Of a stretch of DNA of 64,000 nt, positions 51,691 through 59,563 are shown piece by piece. Position numbers and translations under genes: made by a program. The notes below the pieces were generated by a model. It saw nothing but the letters and a program-made list of their open reading frames with translations. It searched no databases and was not told the DNA's origin. The stretch comes from Neolewinella aquimaris (lineage in GTDB: Bacteria; Bacteroidota; Bacteroidia; Chitinophagales; Saprospiraceae): NCBI RefSeq assembly GCF_014197245.1, contig NZ_JACIFF010000009.1, positions 124,001 through 188,000 on the forward strand, read 5' to 3'. How positions within the stretch are numbered: position 1 is the stretch's first letter; every line of letters starts with the position of its first letter.

Positions 51691-51812
51691 GGTTTGGATA
51701 GTCTGATAGTAAACTAAGCCCGGATGGGAGCCGTAACATACGGCACTTCTGCCACCTTTGACCTACCTTACTTTCCGCTACCCAACCCCTTCACCCCTTC
51801 AATCGGCCAACC

Positions 51813-52280
51813 GTGCAACACCATTTTGATACTACGATTCGCTGGACCGGCAACCGCGGGAGCGGTACCCTCGACTACCGCGCCTACTCCCGCGATCACC
51901 TGATCACCGTAAAGGGGAAGGACCAATCCATCGAAGGCTCCAGCGACCCGAACTTTCGGGGCGACAAACGGAGGTACAGTCCGGAAGAGTTGTTCGTATC
52001 GAGTATCTCAGCCTGCCACATGCTGTGGTACCTCCACCTGGCGGCCGTCAACGGCATCACGGTGCTCGACTACGAAGACCACGCCGAAGGCACGATGGTA
52101 GATGAGGACGGTGGGGCCGGTAGCTTTACCTCCGTCACCCTGCGCCCCGTCATCCGCATCGCCCGGGAGGAGGGCAGACAGCGGGCGCACGATCTGCACG
52201 CCGAAGCGGGGGAGAAATGCTTTATCGCAAATTCAGTCAAGGTGCCGATCACTTACGCACCGAAAATTCTGGTTGATTGA
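51813..52280 (+). CDS. OsmC family protein, GTG start
   Basis: The 155-residue protein has the OsmC fold with LFVSSISACHMLWYLHLAAVNGI, where Cys and neighbouring residues form part of the peroxide-reducing site, and a second conserved Cys in AEAGEKCFIANSVKVPI. OsmC/Ohr proteins reduce organic hydroperoxides, and this subfamily is general OsmC-like. GTG is the only start that keeps the N-terminal strand MQHHFDTTIRW. No terminator for it is visible on the plus strand. Confidence 0.92.
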   Translation: MQHHFDTTIRWTGNRGSGTLDYRAYSRDHLITVKGKDQSIEGSSDPNFRGDKRRYSPEELFVSSISACHMLWYLHLAAVNGITVLDYEDHAEGTMVDEDGGAGSFTSVTLRPVIRIAREEGRQRAHDLHAEAGEKCFIANSVKVPITYAPKILVD

Positions 52281-52307
52281 GAACTTGGCGATCAATCGGT
52301 TGGGGAC

Positions 52308-52333
52308 AAAAAAAAGAGGCAACGAGTTGCCTC
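52308..52333 (-). terminator. Intrinsic terminator of the candidate small RNA
   Basis: Seven-base stem at 52316-52322/52327-52333 with a four-base loop, followed on the minus strand by eight T. Confidence 0.75.
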
Positions 52334-52406
52334 CCAATAACCCCAAAAAACCAAATGAAAACTAATTCTTGCTGTAAGCGGCAGGATTATCTACCGTTCT
52401 ATCGCA
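52308..52406 (-). ncRNA. Candidate small RNA with terminator
   Basis: On the minus strand a TTTG at 52441-52444, a 23-base spacer and TACCTTGA at 52410-52417 look like a promoter. The predicted transcript begins near 52406, folds a hairpin CGGTAG/CTGCCG closed by GCTG/CAGC, and ends in a strong intrinsic terminator GAGGCAA-CGAG-like loop-TTGCCTC followed by eight U at 52308-52315. No minus-strand gene lies between promoter and terminator, so a stable RNA of about 100 nt is the simplest reading. I do not recognise a known family. Confidence 0.4.
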
Positions 52407-52531
52407 GCGTCAAGGTAGAATAAATTTAATCACTGGCAAGCAAACCGACAAGTTTTTTTTCCATTTCCTCAATATATTTTACCGCTACCATCCGGGGGGG
52501 CGCCGGTAGCCCCTACCAGCCCTCCGTTTGC

Positions 52532-52539
52532 TATCTTTG
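52532..52539 (+). promoter_or_regulatory. Promoter -7 element P1 of the ileS leader
   Basis: TATCTTTG is a perfect TAnnTTTG. It ends 4 bases before the leader ATG, so the transcript would begin at or next to the start codon. A weak hairpin GCTACC/GGTAGC lies upstream at 52484-52510. Confidence 0.65.
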
Positions 52540-52543
52540 TACC

Positions 52544-52600
52544 ATGACAGTCCGTATCATTATTGATGGTATAATTGCCGGCCACGCCCCGTGTCCGTAG
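52544..52600 (+). CDS. Isoleucine-rich leader peptide of ileS
   Basis: The 18-codon frame encodes MTVRIIIDGIIAGHAPCP, with five Ile codons (ATC, ATT, ATT, ATA, ATT) between 52556 and 52576. It sits between promoter P1 and an intrinsic terminator, 92 bases before ileS. Such codon enrichment next to the gene for isoleucyl-tRNA synthetase is the hallmark of ribosome-mediated attenuation: low charged tRNA-Ile stalls the ribosome in the leader. The frame is too short for standard gene finding. Translation would start at the extreme 5' end of the mRNA. Confidence 0.7.
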   Translation: MTVRIIIDGIIAGHAPCP

Positions 52601-52662
52601 CTGTACCGTTAGCCCGATAACGACTGAAAGCTCCGACGGACCCCCGCCATCGGAGCTTTTTT
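52593..52662 (+). promoter_or_regulatory. ileS attenuator: antiterminator and terminator hairpins
   Basis: The terminator stem is AAAGCTCCGA (52627-52636) with TCGGAGCTTT (52650-52659), followed by a U-rich run. The competing antiterminator pairs GTCCGTAGCT (52593-52602) with AGCT (52629-52632) plus ACGGAC (52636-52641), leaving a three-base bulge. The 5' antiterminator arm overlaps the leader stop codon at 52598-52600. A ribosome finishing the leader would mask this arm and allow termination. A ribosome stalled at the Ile codons would leave it free and allow readthrough into ileS. This is inferred from base pairing by eye. Confidence 0.65.
52627..52662 (+). terminator. Intrinsic terminator in the ileS leader
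   Basis: Ten-base perfect stem, extendable by two more GC pairs across one mismatch, then TTTTTT. It lies 30 bases before the ileS ATG. Confidence 0.8.
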
Positions 52663-52669
52663 ATTTTTG
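52662..52669 (+). promoter_or_regulatory. Promoter -7 element P2 of ileS overlapping the terminator tail
   Basis: TATTTTTG is a perfect TAnnTTTG and begins in the U-tract of the terminator. It would give a second, attenuation-independent ileS transcript starting about 20 bases before the ATG. Confidence 0.5.
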
Positions 52670-52692
52670 CACCCCGCAATCTCCAGACCACC

Positions 52693-55600
52693 ATGTACCA
52701 GGAATTTAAATCTCTCGACCTGCCGGCCATCGACCGGGAAATTCTCGATTTCTGGAAGGACCACGAAATTTTCCGCCGCAGCATCGAGGAGCGTCCCGCC
52801 GACAACCCCTTCGTATTCTACGAAGGCCCCCCCAGCGCCAACGGCCAACCGGGCATCCACCACGTGATGGCCCGCACGATCAAGGACATGTTCTGTCGCT
52901 TCCAGACCCTGAAGGGCAAGCGCGTAGAACGCAAGGGCGGCTGGGACACCCACGGCCTGCCGATCGAACTGAAGGTGGAATCGGAACTGGGCATCACTAA
53001 AGAGGACATCGGCGACAAGATCAGCGTAGACGACTACAACCGCGCCTGCCGCGAAACCGTCATGCGCTACAAGGACGTCTGGGACAACATCACCCGCAAA
53101 ATGGGCTACTGGGTAGATCTCGAGAACCCCTACATCACCTACGAGCGGGAGTACATGGAGTCCGTCTGGTGGCTCCTCAAACAGATCTACGACAAGGGAC
53201 TCATCTATAAGGGATACACCATCCAACCCTACAGCCCCGCCGCCGGCACCGGCCTGAGCTCCCACGAACTCAACATGCCCGGCGCCTACCAGGACGTCAC
53301 CGACACCACCGTCGTCGCCATGTTCAGGGTACAGCCCCCTCAATCCCTCAATCCCTCCCCCCCTCAATCCCTTTACCTCCTAGCCTGGACCACCACCCCC
53401 TGGACCCTCCCCAGCAACACCGCCCTTACCGTCGGCGAAAACATCGACTACGTCCGCGTAAAAACGACCAACCCCTACACCCAGGATCCCATTGAGGTAG
53501 TGCTCGCCGAAGCCCTGGTAGACAAGTGGTTCGGAGGCAACAACCAACCCACGGTAGAGCACCAGAGTGCTTCCTTTAAGGGATCGGAACTGGTAGGATT
53601 ACGTTACGAACAGTTGCTACCGGTTAGTGTACCTACCGATGGGGACGCATTCCGGGTGATCTCGGGTTCCTTCGTGACTACCGAAGCCGGAACCGGTATC
53701 GTGCACACCGCGCCCAGCTTCGGTGCCGACGACATGATGGTCGGCAAGGCCAATGGCATCGGCTCCCTGACCCTGGTGGACAAGACCGGCCGCTTTACGG
53801 AGGATGCGGGACCGTTTGCCGGCCGCTACGTGAAGAACTATAAGGACGAGGAAAACTACGTGGACGTGAACGTAGACATCGCCGTCTACCTCAAGAAGCG
53901 CGGCCTGGCCTTCAGCGTGGCCAAGTACAATCACAGCTACCCCCACTGCTGGCGCACCGACAAACCCGTACTCTACTACCCGCTCGACAGCTGGTTCATC
54001 AAGGCCAGCGCCGTCAAGGAGCGCATGCAGGAGCTCAACCGCACGATCAACTGGCAACCCGCCAGCACCGGCGAGGGCCGCTTCGGCAAGTGGCTGGAGA
54101 ACCTGCAAGACTGGAACCTCAGCCGCAGCCGCTACTGGGGCATTCCCCTACCTATCTGGCGCAGCGAATGCGGTACGGAAGAGGTGTGCATCGGCACCAT
54201 CGCAGAACTGGAAGCCCTGGTCACCGTCGCCAATCAGCAACTGGGCCTCAACCAGGAAGTCCCCCAGGACCTCCACCGCCCCTACATCGACGAGGTGGTT
54301 CTCTGGCAGAACGGGAAGGAACTCCGCCGGGAGCTGGACCTGATCGACGTATGGTTCGACTCGGGGAGTATGCCGTACGCGCAGTTTCATTATCCCTTTG
54401 AGAACGAGGAGCTGTTCGCCCGGTCCTTCCCCGCCGACTTCATCGCCGAAGGTGTCGACCAAACCCGCGGCTGGTTCTACACCCTGCACGCCATTGCGGC
54501 CATGGTCTTTGACTCCGTAGCCTTCAAAAATGTAGTTTCTAACGGACTGGTGCTCGATAAGGACGGCAAGAAAATGTCCAAGCGACTCGGAAATGCCGTC
54601 GACCCTTTCACGACCATCGACACCTTCGGAGCCGACGCTACCCGCTGGTACATGATCGGCAACAGCGACCCCTGGGACAACCTGAAGTTTGACCTGGAAG
54701 GGATCAAGGAAGTACAACGCCGCTTCTTCGGCACCCTCTTCAACACCTACGGTTTCTTCGCCCTCTATGCCAACATCGACAACTACGACGCGGCGGCCGA
54801 CGACCCCGTAGCCGCCGAAAGCCTCGCGGAGATCGACCGCTGGATCCTCAGCCGCCTCAATACGCTCACGGCCGAAGTCGAAGGGTTATTCGCCACCTAC
54901 GACGCCACCCCCGCCTGCCGGGCCATCGACGGTTTCGTCAACGACGAGCTGAGCAACTGGTACGTTCGCCAAAGCCGCCGCCGCTTCTGGAGGGGAGAGA
55001 TGACCGCCGACAAGCGCGCCGCCTACCAAACCCTACACACCTGTCTGCTACGCGTAAGCCAACTGATGTCGCCCGTAGCCCCCTTCTTCTCCGACTGGCT
55101 CTACCGCAACCTCACCCACCCCACTTCAACAACCCATCAACCCAACACCCCACCACCCCACCCCCCCAGCATCCACCTTACCCACTTCGCTCCTGCGGAC
55201 CCCGCCCAAATCGACACCGACCTCGAACGGCGAATGGCCTACGCGCAGCGTATTTCCTCCCTCGTCCTGAGCCTGCGTAAGCGGGAGAAACTTCGGGTGC
55301 GTCAACCCCTGCAGAAAATTCTGTTGCCTGCCCTGGATACGGATTTCCGTCGGAGGGTCGCGGCCGTCACCCCCATCATTCAGGCGGAAACGAACATCAA
55401 GGAAGTAGAATTTTTGACGGACGACGACTTCCTGAAGAAGACCATCAAGCCCAACTTTAAGGTGCTCGGCAAGCGGCTCGGGAAGCAAATGAAGGATGCG
55501 GCACGGGCCATCGGGGCCATGAGTCCGGACGACATCAACACCTTCGAAAACCGGGGAAGGTTCACCCTGCAACTCGGTGACCAGGAGGTAGAAATCACGA

Positions 55601-55977
55601 CCGACGAAGTCGATATCCTCACCGAAGACATCCCCGGCTGGAAGGTGGCCACCGACGGCGAACTGACCGTAGCCCTCGACGTGAACGTCACTCCGGAACT
55701 GGCCCGTGAGGGACTGGCCCGTGAGGTCGTAAGCCGCATTCAGAACCTGCGCAAAGATTCCGGCCTTGAAGTGACCGACCGCATCGATGTGCGCCTGGGC
55801 GGCCCGGAGGAAGTACACGAAGCCATCGAAGCCCACCGCGCTTACGTGATGGAAGAGACGCTGGCCGATACGCTGGAATACGTCACCACCCTCACGGGCG
55901 AACCCACCGAACTGCCCGGCGGACACCAGGTGAGCCTGAACCTGGCGGCCGTACCCCAGCCACTGCCGGAAAAATGA
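52693..55977 (+). CDS. ileS: Isoleucyl-tRNA synthetase, IleRS2 type with GIHH motif
   Basis: The 1094-residue class I synthetase charges tRNA-Ile and edits valine. It is the long eukaryote-like type: GPPSANGQPGIHH near the N-terminus, the editing domain with WTTTPWTLPSN at 232-242, KMSKR at 627-631, and a long C-terminal anticodon/extension region. The class signature HXGH appears as Gly54-Ile55-His56-His57, that is GXHH with positions 1 and 3 exchanged. Two low-complexity Pro-rich stretches (214-227 and 808-826) look like insertions. The start codon lies 30 bases after a leader terminator, and the stop overlaps the next gene as ATGA. Confidence 0.97.
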   Translation: MYQEFKSLDLPAIDREILDFWKDHEIFRRSIEERPADNPFVFYEGPPSANGQPGIHHVMARTIKDMFCRFQTLKGKRVERKGGWDTHGLPIELKVESELGITKEDIGDKISVDDYNRACRETVMRYKDVWDNITRKMGYWVDLENPYITYEREYMESVWWLLKQIYDKGLIYKGYTIQPYSPAAGTGLSSHELNMPGAYQDVTDTTVVAMFRVQPPQSLNPSPPQSLYLLAWTTTPWTLPSNTALTVGENIDYVRVKTTNPYTQDPIEVVLAEALVDKWFGGNNQPTVEHQSASFKGSELVGLRYEQLLPVSVPTDGDAFRVISGSFVTTEAGTGIVHTAPSFGADDMMVGKANGIGSLTLVDKTGRFTEDAGPFAGRYVKNYKDEENYVDVNVDIAVYLKKRGLAFSVAKYNHSYPHCWRTDKPVLYYPLDSWFIKASAVKERMQELNRTINWQPASTGEGRFGKWLENLQDWNLSRSRYWGIPLPIWRSECGTEEVCIGTIAELEALVTVANQQLGLNQEVPQDLHRPYIDEVVLWQNGKELRRELDLIDVWFDSGSMPYAQFHYPFENEELFARSFPADFIAEGVDQTRGWFYTLHAIAAMVFDSVAFKNVVSNGLVLDKDGKKMSKRLGNAVDPFTTIDTFGADATRWYMIGNSDPWDNLKFDLEGIKEVQRRFFGTLFNTYGFFALYANIDNYDAAADDPVAAESLAEIDRWILSRLNTLTAEVEGLFATYDATPACRAIDGFVNDELSNWYVRQSRRRFWRGEMTADKRAAYQTLHTCLLRVSQLMSPVAPFFSDWLYRNLTHPTSTTHQPNTPPPHPPSIHLTHFAPADPAQIDTDLERRMAYAQRISSLVLSLRKREKLRVRQPLQKILLPALDTDFRRRVAAVTPIIQAETNIKEVEFLTDDDFLKKTIKPNFKVLGKRLGKQMKDAARAIGAMSPDDINTFENRGRFTLQLGDQEVEITTDEVDILTEDIPGWKVATDGELTVALDVNVTPELAREGLAREVVSRIQNLRKDSGLEVTDRIDVRLGGPEEVHEAIEAHRAYVMEETLADTLEYVTTLTGEPTELPGGHQVSLNLAAVPQPLPEK
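53337..53372. repeat. CCCTCAATCCCT repeats within ileS
   Basis: Three copies of CCCTCAATCCCT (starting at 53337, 53345 and 53361) encode the Pro/Gln/Ser/Leu/Asn-rich stretch at about residues 214-227 of IleRS. The same word occurs twice in the spacer at 23732-23803. Confidence 0.75.
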
Positions 55978-56453
55978 GCAGCACCCTGATCATCATTGGA
56001 AGCGCCCGCGGCGATGGCAATACTGCGGACGCGGCCCAACAACTTAGCGACCAAATGGGGGGCAAACTGCTCGATCTGCTCGAGTACAGCGTCGCACCCT
56101 ACGACTATGGACATGACTACCCGCCGGAGGATGCTTTTCTCGCGCTGGTCAGGCGGATCGTAACCTACGATCGCGTAATTCTAGCCAGTCCGGTATACTG
56201 GTACAGCATGAGTGGCGGGATGAAGGACTTTCTGGATCGCTTCACCGACCTGCTGACCTACCACAAGGATTTGGGGCGGCGACTGCGGGGCAAGGAAATG
56301 GCGGTCCTTTCGTGCTCGGGTGAGGAGCGGGCCAATGACGGTTTTTACGAGTCCTTCCGGCTGTCGGCCGAATACCTGGGTATGCAGTACGGCCCGGAAT
56401 ACCACGGGTGGGTGCGTGGCAGCCGTATCCTGCTGCGGGAAAGGAACGATTAG
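55974..56453 (+). CDS. Flavodoxin-like NAD(P)H-dependent oxidoreductase
   Basis: The 159-residue protein has the flavodoxin-like FMN site IIIGSARGDGNT at its N-terminus and the second loop ILASPVYWYSMSGGMKDFLDRF, as in NADPH-dependent FMN reductases and quinone reductases. It overlaps the ileS stop by 4 bases (ATGA), so it is translated from the ileS transcript and would share its control. A functional link to isoleucine charging is not evident. It converges with the DUF779 gene with a 4-base overlap of stop codons. Confidence 0.88.
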   Translation: MSSTLIIIGSARGDGNTADAAQQLSDQMGGKLLDLLEYSVAPYDYGHDYPPEDAFLALVRRIVTYDRVILASPVYWYSMSGGMKDFLDRFTDLLTYHKDLGRRLRGKEMAVLSCSGEERANDGFYESFRLSAEYLGMQYGPEYHGWVRGSRILLRERND

Positions 56454-56791
56454 TTATCCTCTTCGACAAGCAGCCGTGAATCGATCACGAAGCGCAGTCC
56501 GAGGGGAATTTCCGCCGAAAAGCTGGCTCCCCTGCCCTCCGTCACGTCGAGGGTGAGGTGGGTGTGCTTCCAGTACTCGTACTGAAAGGACGACATGTAA
56601 AACGGACAGCCGTGGACTTCGCCCAGCAGCACGTCGTTGTCGTCATCAATGTATAACTCACCTTCCGGGAAACACATGGGTGAGGAGCCGTCGCAACAGC
56701 CTCCGCTCTGGTGGAACATAAGGGGTCCGTGTTTTTCGCGGAGGGTATCGATGACGTCGCGGGCCCGGTCGGTGATGTCTACTCTTGCCAT
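56450..56791 (-). CDS. DUF779 family protein
   Basis: The 113-residue protein matches DUF779, with MFHQSGGCCDGSSPMCFP near residue 24 and GCPFYMSSFQYEYWKHTHLTLDV near residue 60. DUF779 genes are regularly found beside aldehyde dehydrogenases of the AldA/AldB/AdhA kind, as here, and may assist or share a substrate with them. The Cys-Cys and later Cys suggest metal or thiol chemistry, which is inference. The start at 56791 fits the family, and the open frame extends to 56827 through the terminator hairpin. Confidence 0.9.
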   Translation of the reverse strand: MARVDITDRARDVIDTLREKHGPLMFHQSGGCCDGSSPMCFPEGELYIDDDNDVLLGEVHGCPFYMSSFQYEYWKHTHLTLDVTEGRGASFSAEIPLGLRFVIDSRLLVEEDN

Positions 56792-56803
56792 GGTGGTACA
56801 ATT

Positions 56804-56837
56804 TAAAAAAACCGGCCGGTACAACATACCGGCCGGC
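56804..56837 (-). terminator. Intrinsic terminator between aldehyde dehydrogenase and DUF779 genes
   Basis: A nine-base stem CCGGCCGGT/ACCGGCCGG (56812-56820/56828-56836) with a 7-base loop is followed on the minus strand by eight T. The tail merges into TAAATTGT, a possible promoter for the DUF779 gene. Confidence 0.85.
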
Positions 56838-56869
56838 TGACACTATACAAACTGAGATTTAACTTAGCT

Positions 56870-58393
56870 CTAAAAGAACCCGAGGCGGTCCTTGCTGTAA
56901 CTGACCAGCATATTCTTCGTCTGCCGGTAGTGATCAAGCATCATCTTGTGGTTCTCCCGGCCGATGCCGGATTTCTTGTAGCCGCCGAAGGGTGCGTGAG
57001 CGGGATAATCGTGGTAGCAGTTCACCCACACCCGGCCCGCTTTGATGGCGCGGGGAATACGGTAGGCCTCGTGCATGTCGCGGGTCCAGACGCCGGCACC
57101 GAGTCCGTATAGGGTATCGTTGGCGATTTCAATCGCTTCTGCTTCGTCCTTGAAGGTGGTTACGCAAAGGACGGGACCGAAAATCTCCTCCTGGAACACC
57201 CGCATTTTGTTGTTGCCCTTCAGCACCGTGGGCTTGATGTAGAAGCCGTCGGAAAGTCCGTCTACGTAGGCAGCTTCGCCGCCGGTGAGCACTTCGCAGC
57301 CTTCCTCCTTGCCGATGTTGATGTACTTCAGGATCTTTTCGTACTGGTCGTTGCTGGCCTGGGCGCCCATCATGGTGTCCGGACTCAGCGGGTGGCCCAT
57401 CTTGATCGCCTCGACCCGCTCGATGAAGCGCTCCATGAAGCGATCGTAGATCGACTCCTGCACCAGCAGGCGGCTCGGGCAGGTACAAATTTCTCCCTGA
57501 TTGAGAGCGAACATGGTCGCGCCTTCGAGGCACTTGTCGAAGAAGGCATCGTCGGCCTCCATCACGCTTTCCATGAAAACGTTGGGGCTCTTGCCTCCTA
57601 ATTCCAGGGTGACGGGGATAATGTTTTTACTGGCGTACTGCATGATCAGCTGCCCGGTGGTGGTCTCTCCCGTAAAGGCAACCTTGTTGATGTCCGGGTG
57701 ACTGGCCAGGGGTTTACCGGCCTCGACCCCGAATCCATTAATGATATTTAGTACTCCGGCGGGCAGAATATCCTCGATCATTTCCATAAGGATGAGAATG
57801 CCGACGGGTGTTTGTTCGGCGGGTTTCAGCACCACGCAGTTGCCGGCGGCCAGGGCGGGGGCCAGTTTCCAGGTGGCCATGAGAATGGGGAAATTCCAGG
57901 GGATGATCTGTCCGACCACGCCCAGCGGCTCCCAGATGTTGGTCGATACGGTACTGCTGTTCAGCTCGGCCACCCCACCCTCTTCGGCGCGGATGACGCC
58001 GGCGAAGTAGCGGAAGTGATCCACGGCCAGCGGGAGGTCGGCGGCGCGGCTTTCGCGGATCGCCTTGCCGTTGTCCCAGGTCTCGGCGCGGGCCAGAGCT
58101 TCGAGGTTGTCCTCCATTACCTGGGCGATCTTCAGCAACAGGTTGCTGCGTTCGGTGGCCGAGGTGTGGTTCCAGTGTTCGGCGGCCTTGTGGGCGGCGG
58201 CGACGGCCTTGTCGACGTCCTCCTTAGTCGACCGCGGGATGCGCGTAAAGCTCTTGCCGTCGACCGGGGAGAGGTTATCGAAGTATTCGCCGTTGGTGGG
58301 CGGCGTCCATTCTCCACCAATGTAGTTTTCGTACTGGTCCTTAAATTTCGGTTTTGCGAGGGTATCGGAAGTATTGGTTGCTGTGGTGCTCAT
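56870..58393 (-). CDS. NAD-dependent aldehyde dehydrogenase
   Basis: The 507-residue enzyme oxidises an aldehyde to the acid with NAD(P). It shows the coenzyme-binding [35 protein letters not shown], the general base in [10 protein letters not shown] and the nucleophilic Cys in [11 protein letters not shown], which is the AldB/ExaC-like variant. C-terminal [26 protein letters not shown] is also typical. With the DUF779 neighbour and a divergent AraC regulator it resembles acetaldehyde or ethanol-response loci. The start at 58393 fits the family, and upstream extension to 58489 is not supported. Confidence 0.95.
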   Translation of the reverse strand: MSTTATNTSDTLAKPKFKDQYENYIGGEWTPPTNGEYFDNLSPVDGKSFTRIPRSTKEDVDKAVAAAHKAAEHWNHTSATERSNLLLKIAQVMEDNLEALARAETWDNGKAIRESRAADLPLAVDHFRYFAGVIRAEEGGVAELNSSTVSTNIWEPLGVVGQIIPWNFPILMATWKLAPALAAGNCVVLKPAEQTPVGILILMEMIEDILPAGVLNIINGFGVEAGKPLASHPDINKVAFTGETTTGQLIMQYASKNIIPVTLELGGKSPNVFMESVMEADDAFFDKCLEGATMFALNQGEICTCPSRLLVQESIYDRFMERFIERVEAIKMGHPLSPDTMMGAQASNDQYEKILKYINIGKEEGCEVLTGGEAAYVDGLSDGFYIKPTVLKGNNKMRVFQEEIFGPVLCVTTFKDEAEAIEIANDTLYGLGAGVWTRDMHEAYRIPRAIKAGRVWVNCYHDYPAHAPFGGYKKSGIGRENHKMMLDHYRQTKNMLVSYSKDRLGFF

Positions 58394-58606
58394 GATCGTT
58401 CGGTAGTGATAAAAAGTGTAAAAAAATTGGGCGGCGGCGCGCGGGTCCAGTGCAGACGGCTGACGCAGCAATGTTGGCTTGGCATCCAAGATAGGCCTTG
58501 GTACGTGTTATCCGTTGTAATATTCTGCAAGTCAGTTGCACAATACTACAATCCTTCGCTTAATCGCCCTGCCACCCTCGAAAATTAGGATTTCACCGGG
58601 GCTGTG

Positions 58607-58614
58607 TACCTTTA
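58607..58614 (+). promoter_or_regulatory. Promoter -7 element of the AraC-type regulator
   Basis: TACCTTTA lies 19 bases before the ATG at 58634. The 240-bp divergent spacer from 58394 to 58633 should hold the operators for both directions. Confidence 0.4.
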
Positions 58615-58633
58615 GTACTGTAACTTACTTACC

Positions 58634-59563
58634 ATGTTGCAGACCGAACACCTCCGCACCGCCCCCCTCCAAACCCTGGTCGAAAATCGCACGGTCTACC
58701 GTATGGAGTCCGTGGAGCTCAATCTTTTCGAAACGTATGAGGCGACTGATGCTTTTCATTTGCGCTTCGATAGCCCCGTACTGGCGAGCATGATCCGGGG
58801 TAAAAAGATCGTCCACCTGCGGCAGCAGCCCGGTTTTGCCTTCCTTCCGGGCGAGTCCATCCTGTTACCGACCGGCGAACCCGTCACCATAGATTTTCCG
58901 GACGCCACGGACAAACAACCGACCAAGTGCCTTGCCCTGGAGATCGACGAGCTGGAGGTCGGTCGCGTTCTTCAGATGATGAACGAGCAGCGCCCCCGCT
59001 GCGACGGCTCCGAGTGGTCGTCCCCTACCTATAATTTTCACTTCGCCCAGGATCCGGCGGTATCCCAACTGCTGCAGCGCCTGGTCTTCCTCTGCGTCGA
59101 GAACCACCCCTCGAAGGACCTTTTCGTCAACATGCTCCTGCGCGAACTCCTGGTGCGCGTCATGGAGGCAGAGTCGAACCACCACCACCTACGGCGGGCG
59201 GCGGATAATGCAACCCAAAATCCGATTGACGGAGTCGTCACTTTCGTCCGCAATAACCTAGATCAGAAACTGACGGTGAGCCAGTTGTGTCGCATTGCCT
59301 GCATGAGTGAGTCCGGCTTTTACCGTTCCTTCAAAAACGAGATGGGCTGCTCCCCCGTGGAATTCATTAATACGGAACGGCTCCGCCTCGCTGCCAGCCT
59401 GCTGCTGGATCCCGAGCGGAGCATCCGTGAGGTGGCCCTTCGTTGTGGCTTCAATAGCGTCAGCTACTTCACCCGCGTATTCGGCGAATGCTACGGCAAC
59501 AGCCCCGGTGCCTATCAGTCCAGCAATGCCACCTTCGTCGCTACCAGTAGTGACGGTAGGTAG
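58634..59563 (+). CDS. AraC family transcriptional regulator
   Basis: The 309-residue protein has an AraC-type N-terminal domain with FHLRFDSPVLASMIRGKKIVHL (about 41-190) and a C-terminal pair of helix-turn-helix motifs: LTVSQLCRIACMSESGFYRSFKNEMGCSP and SIREVALRCGFNSVSYFTRVFGECYGNSP. It is divergent from the aldehyde dehydrogenase gene and is the obvious candidate to activate it in response to an aldehyde or alcohol. The inducer is unknown. Its 3' end overlaps the convergent DUF6155 gene by 23 bases. Confidence 0.93.
   Translation: MLQTEHLRTAPLQTLVENRTVYRMESVELNLFETYEATDAFHLRFDSPVLASMIRGKKIVHLRQQPGFAFLPGESILLPTGEPVTIDFPDATDKQPTKCLALEIDELEVGRVLQMMNEQRPRCDGSEWSSPTYNFHFAQDPAVSQLLQRLVFLCVENHPSKDLFVNMLLRELLVRVMEAESNHHHLRRAADNATQNPIDGVVTFVRNNLDQKLTVSQLCRIACMSESGFYRSFKNEMGCSPVEFINTERLRLAASLLLDPERSIREVALRCGFNSVSYFTRVFGECYGNSPGAYQSSNATFVATSSDGR

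Noticed and set aside
52355-52423. 22-codon plus-strand frame starting MKTNSCCKRQ
   Set aside because: No promoter element in front of it, no enrichment of any relevant codon, and it lies antisense to the candidate small RNA. It remains possible but unsupported.
52281-52692. T-box riboswitch upstream of ileS
   Set aside because: The transcribed leader is only about 130 bases, and no T-box bulge consensus or specifier stem is visible. The Ile-rich frame explains the terminator better.
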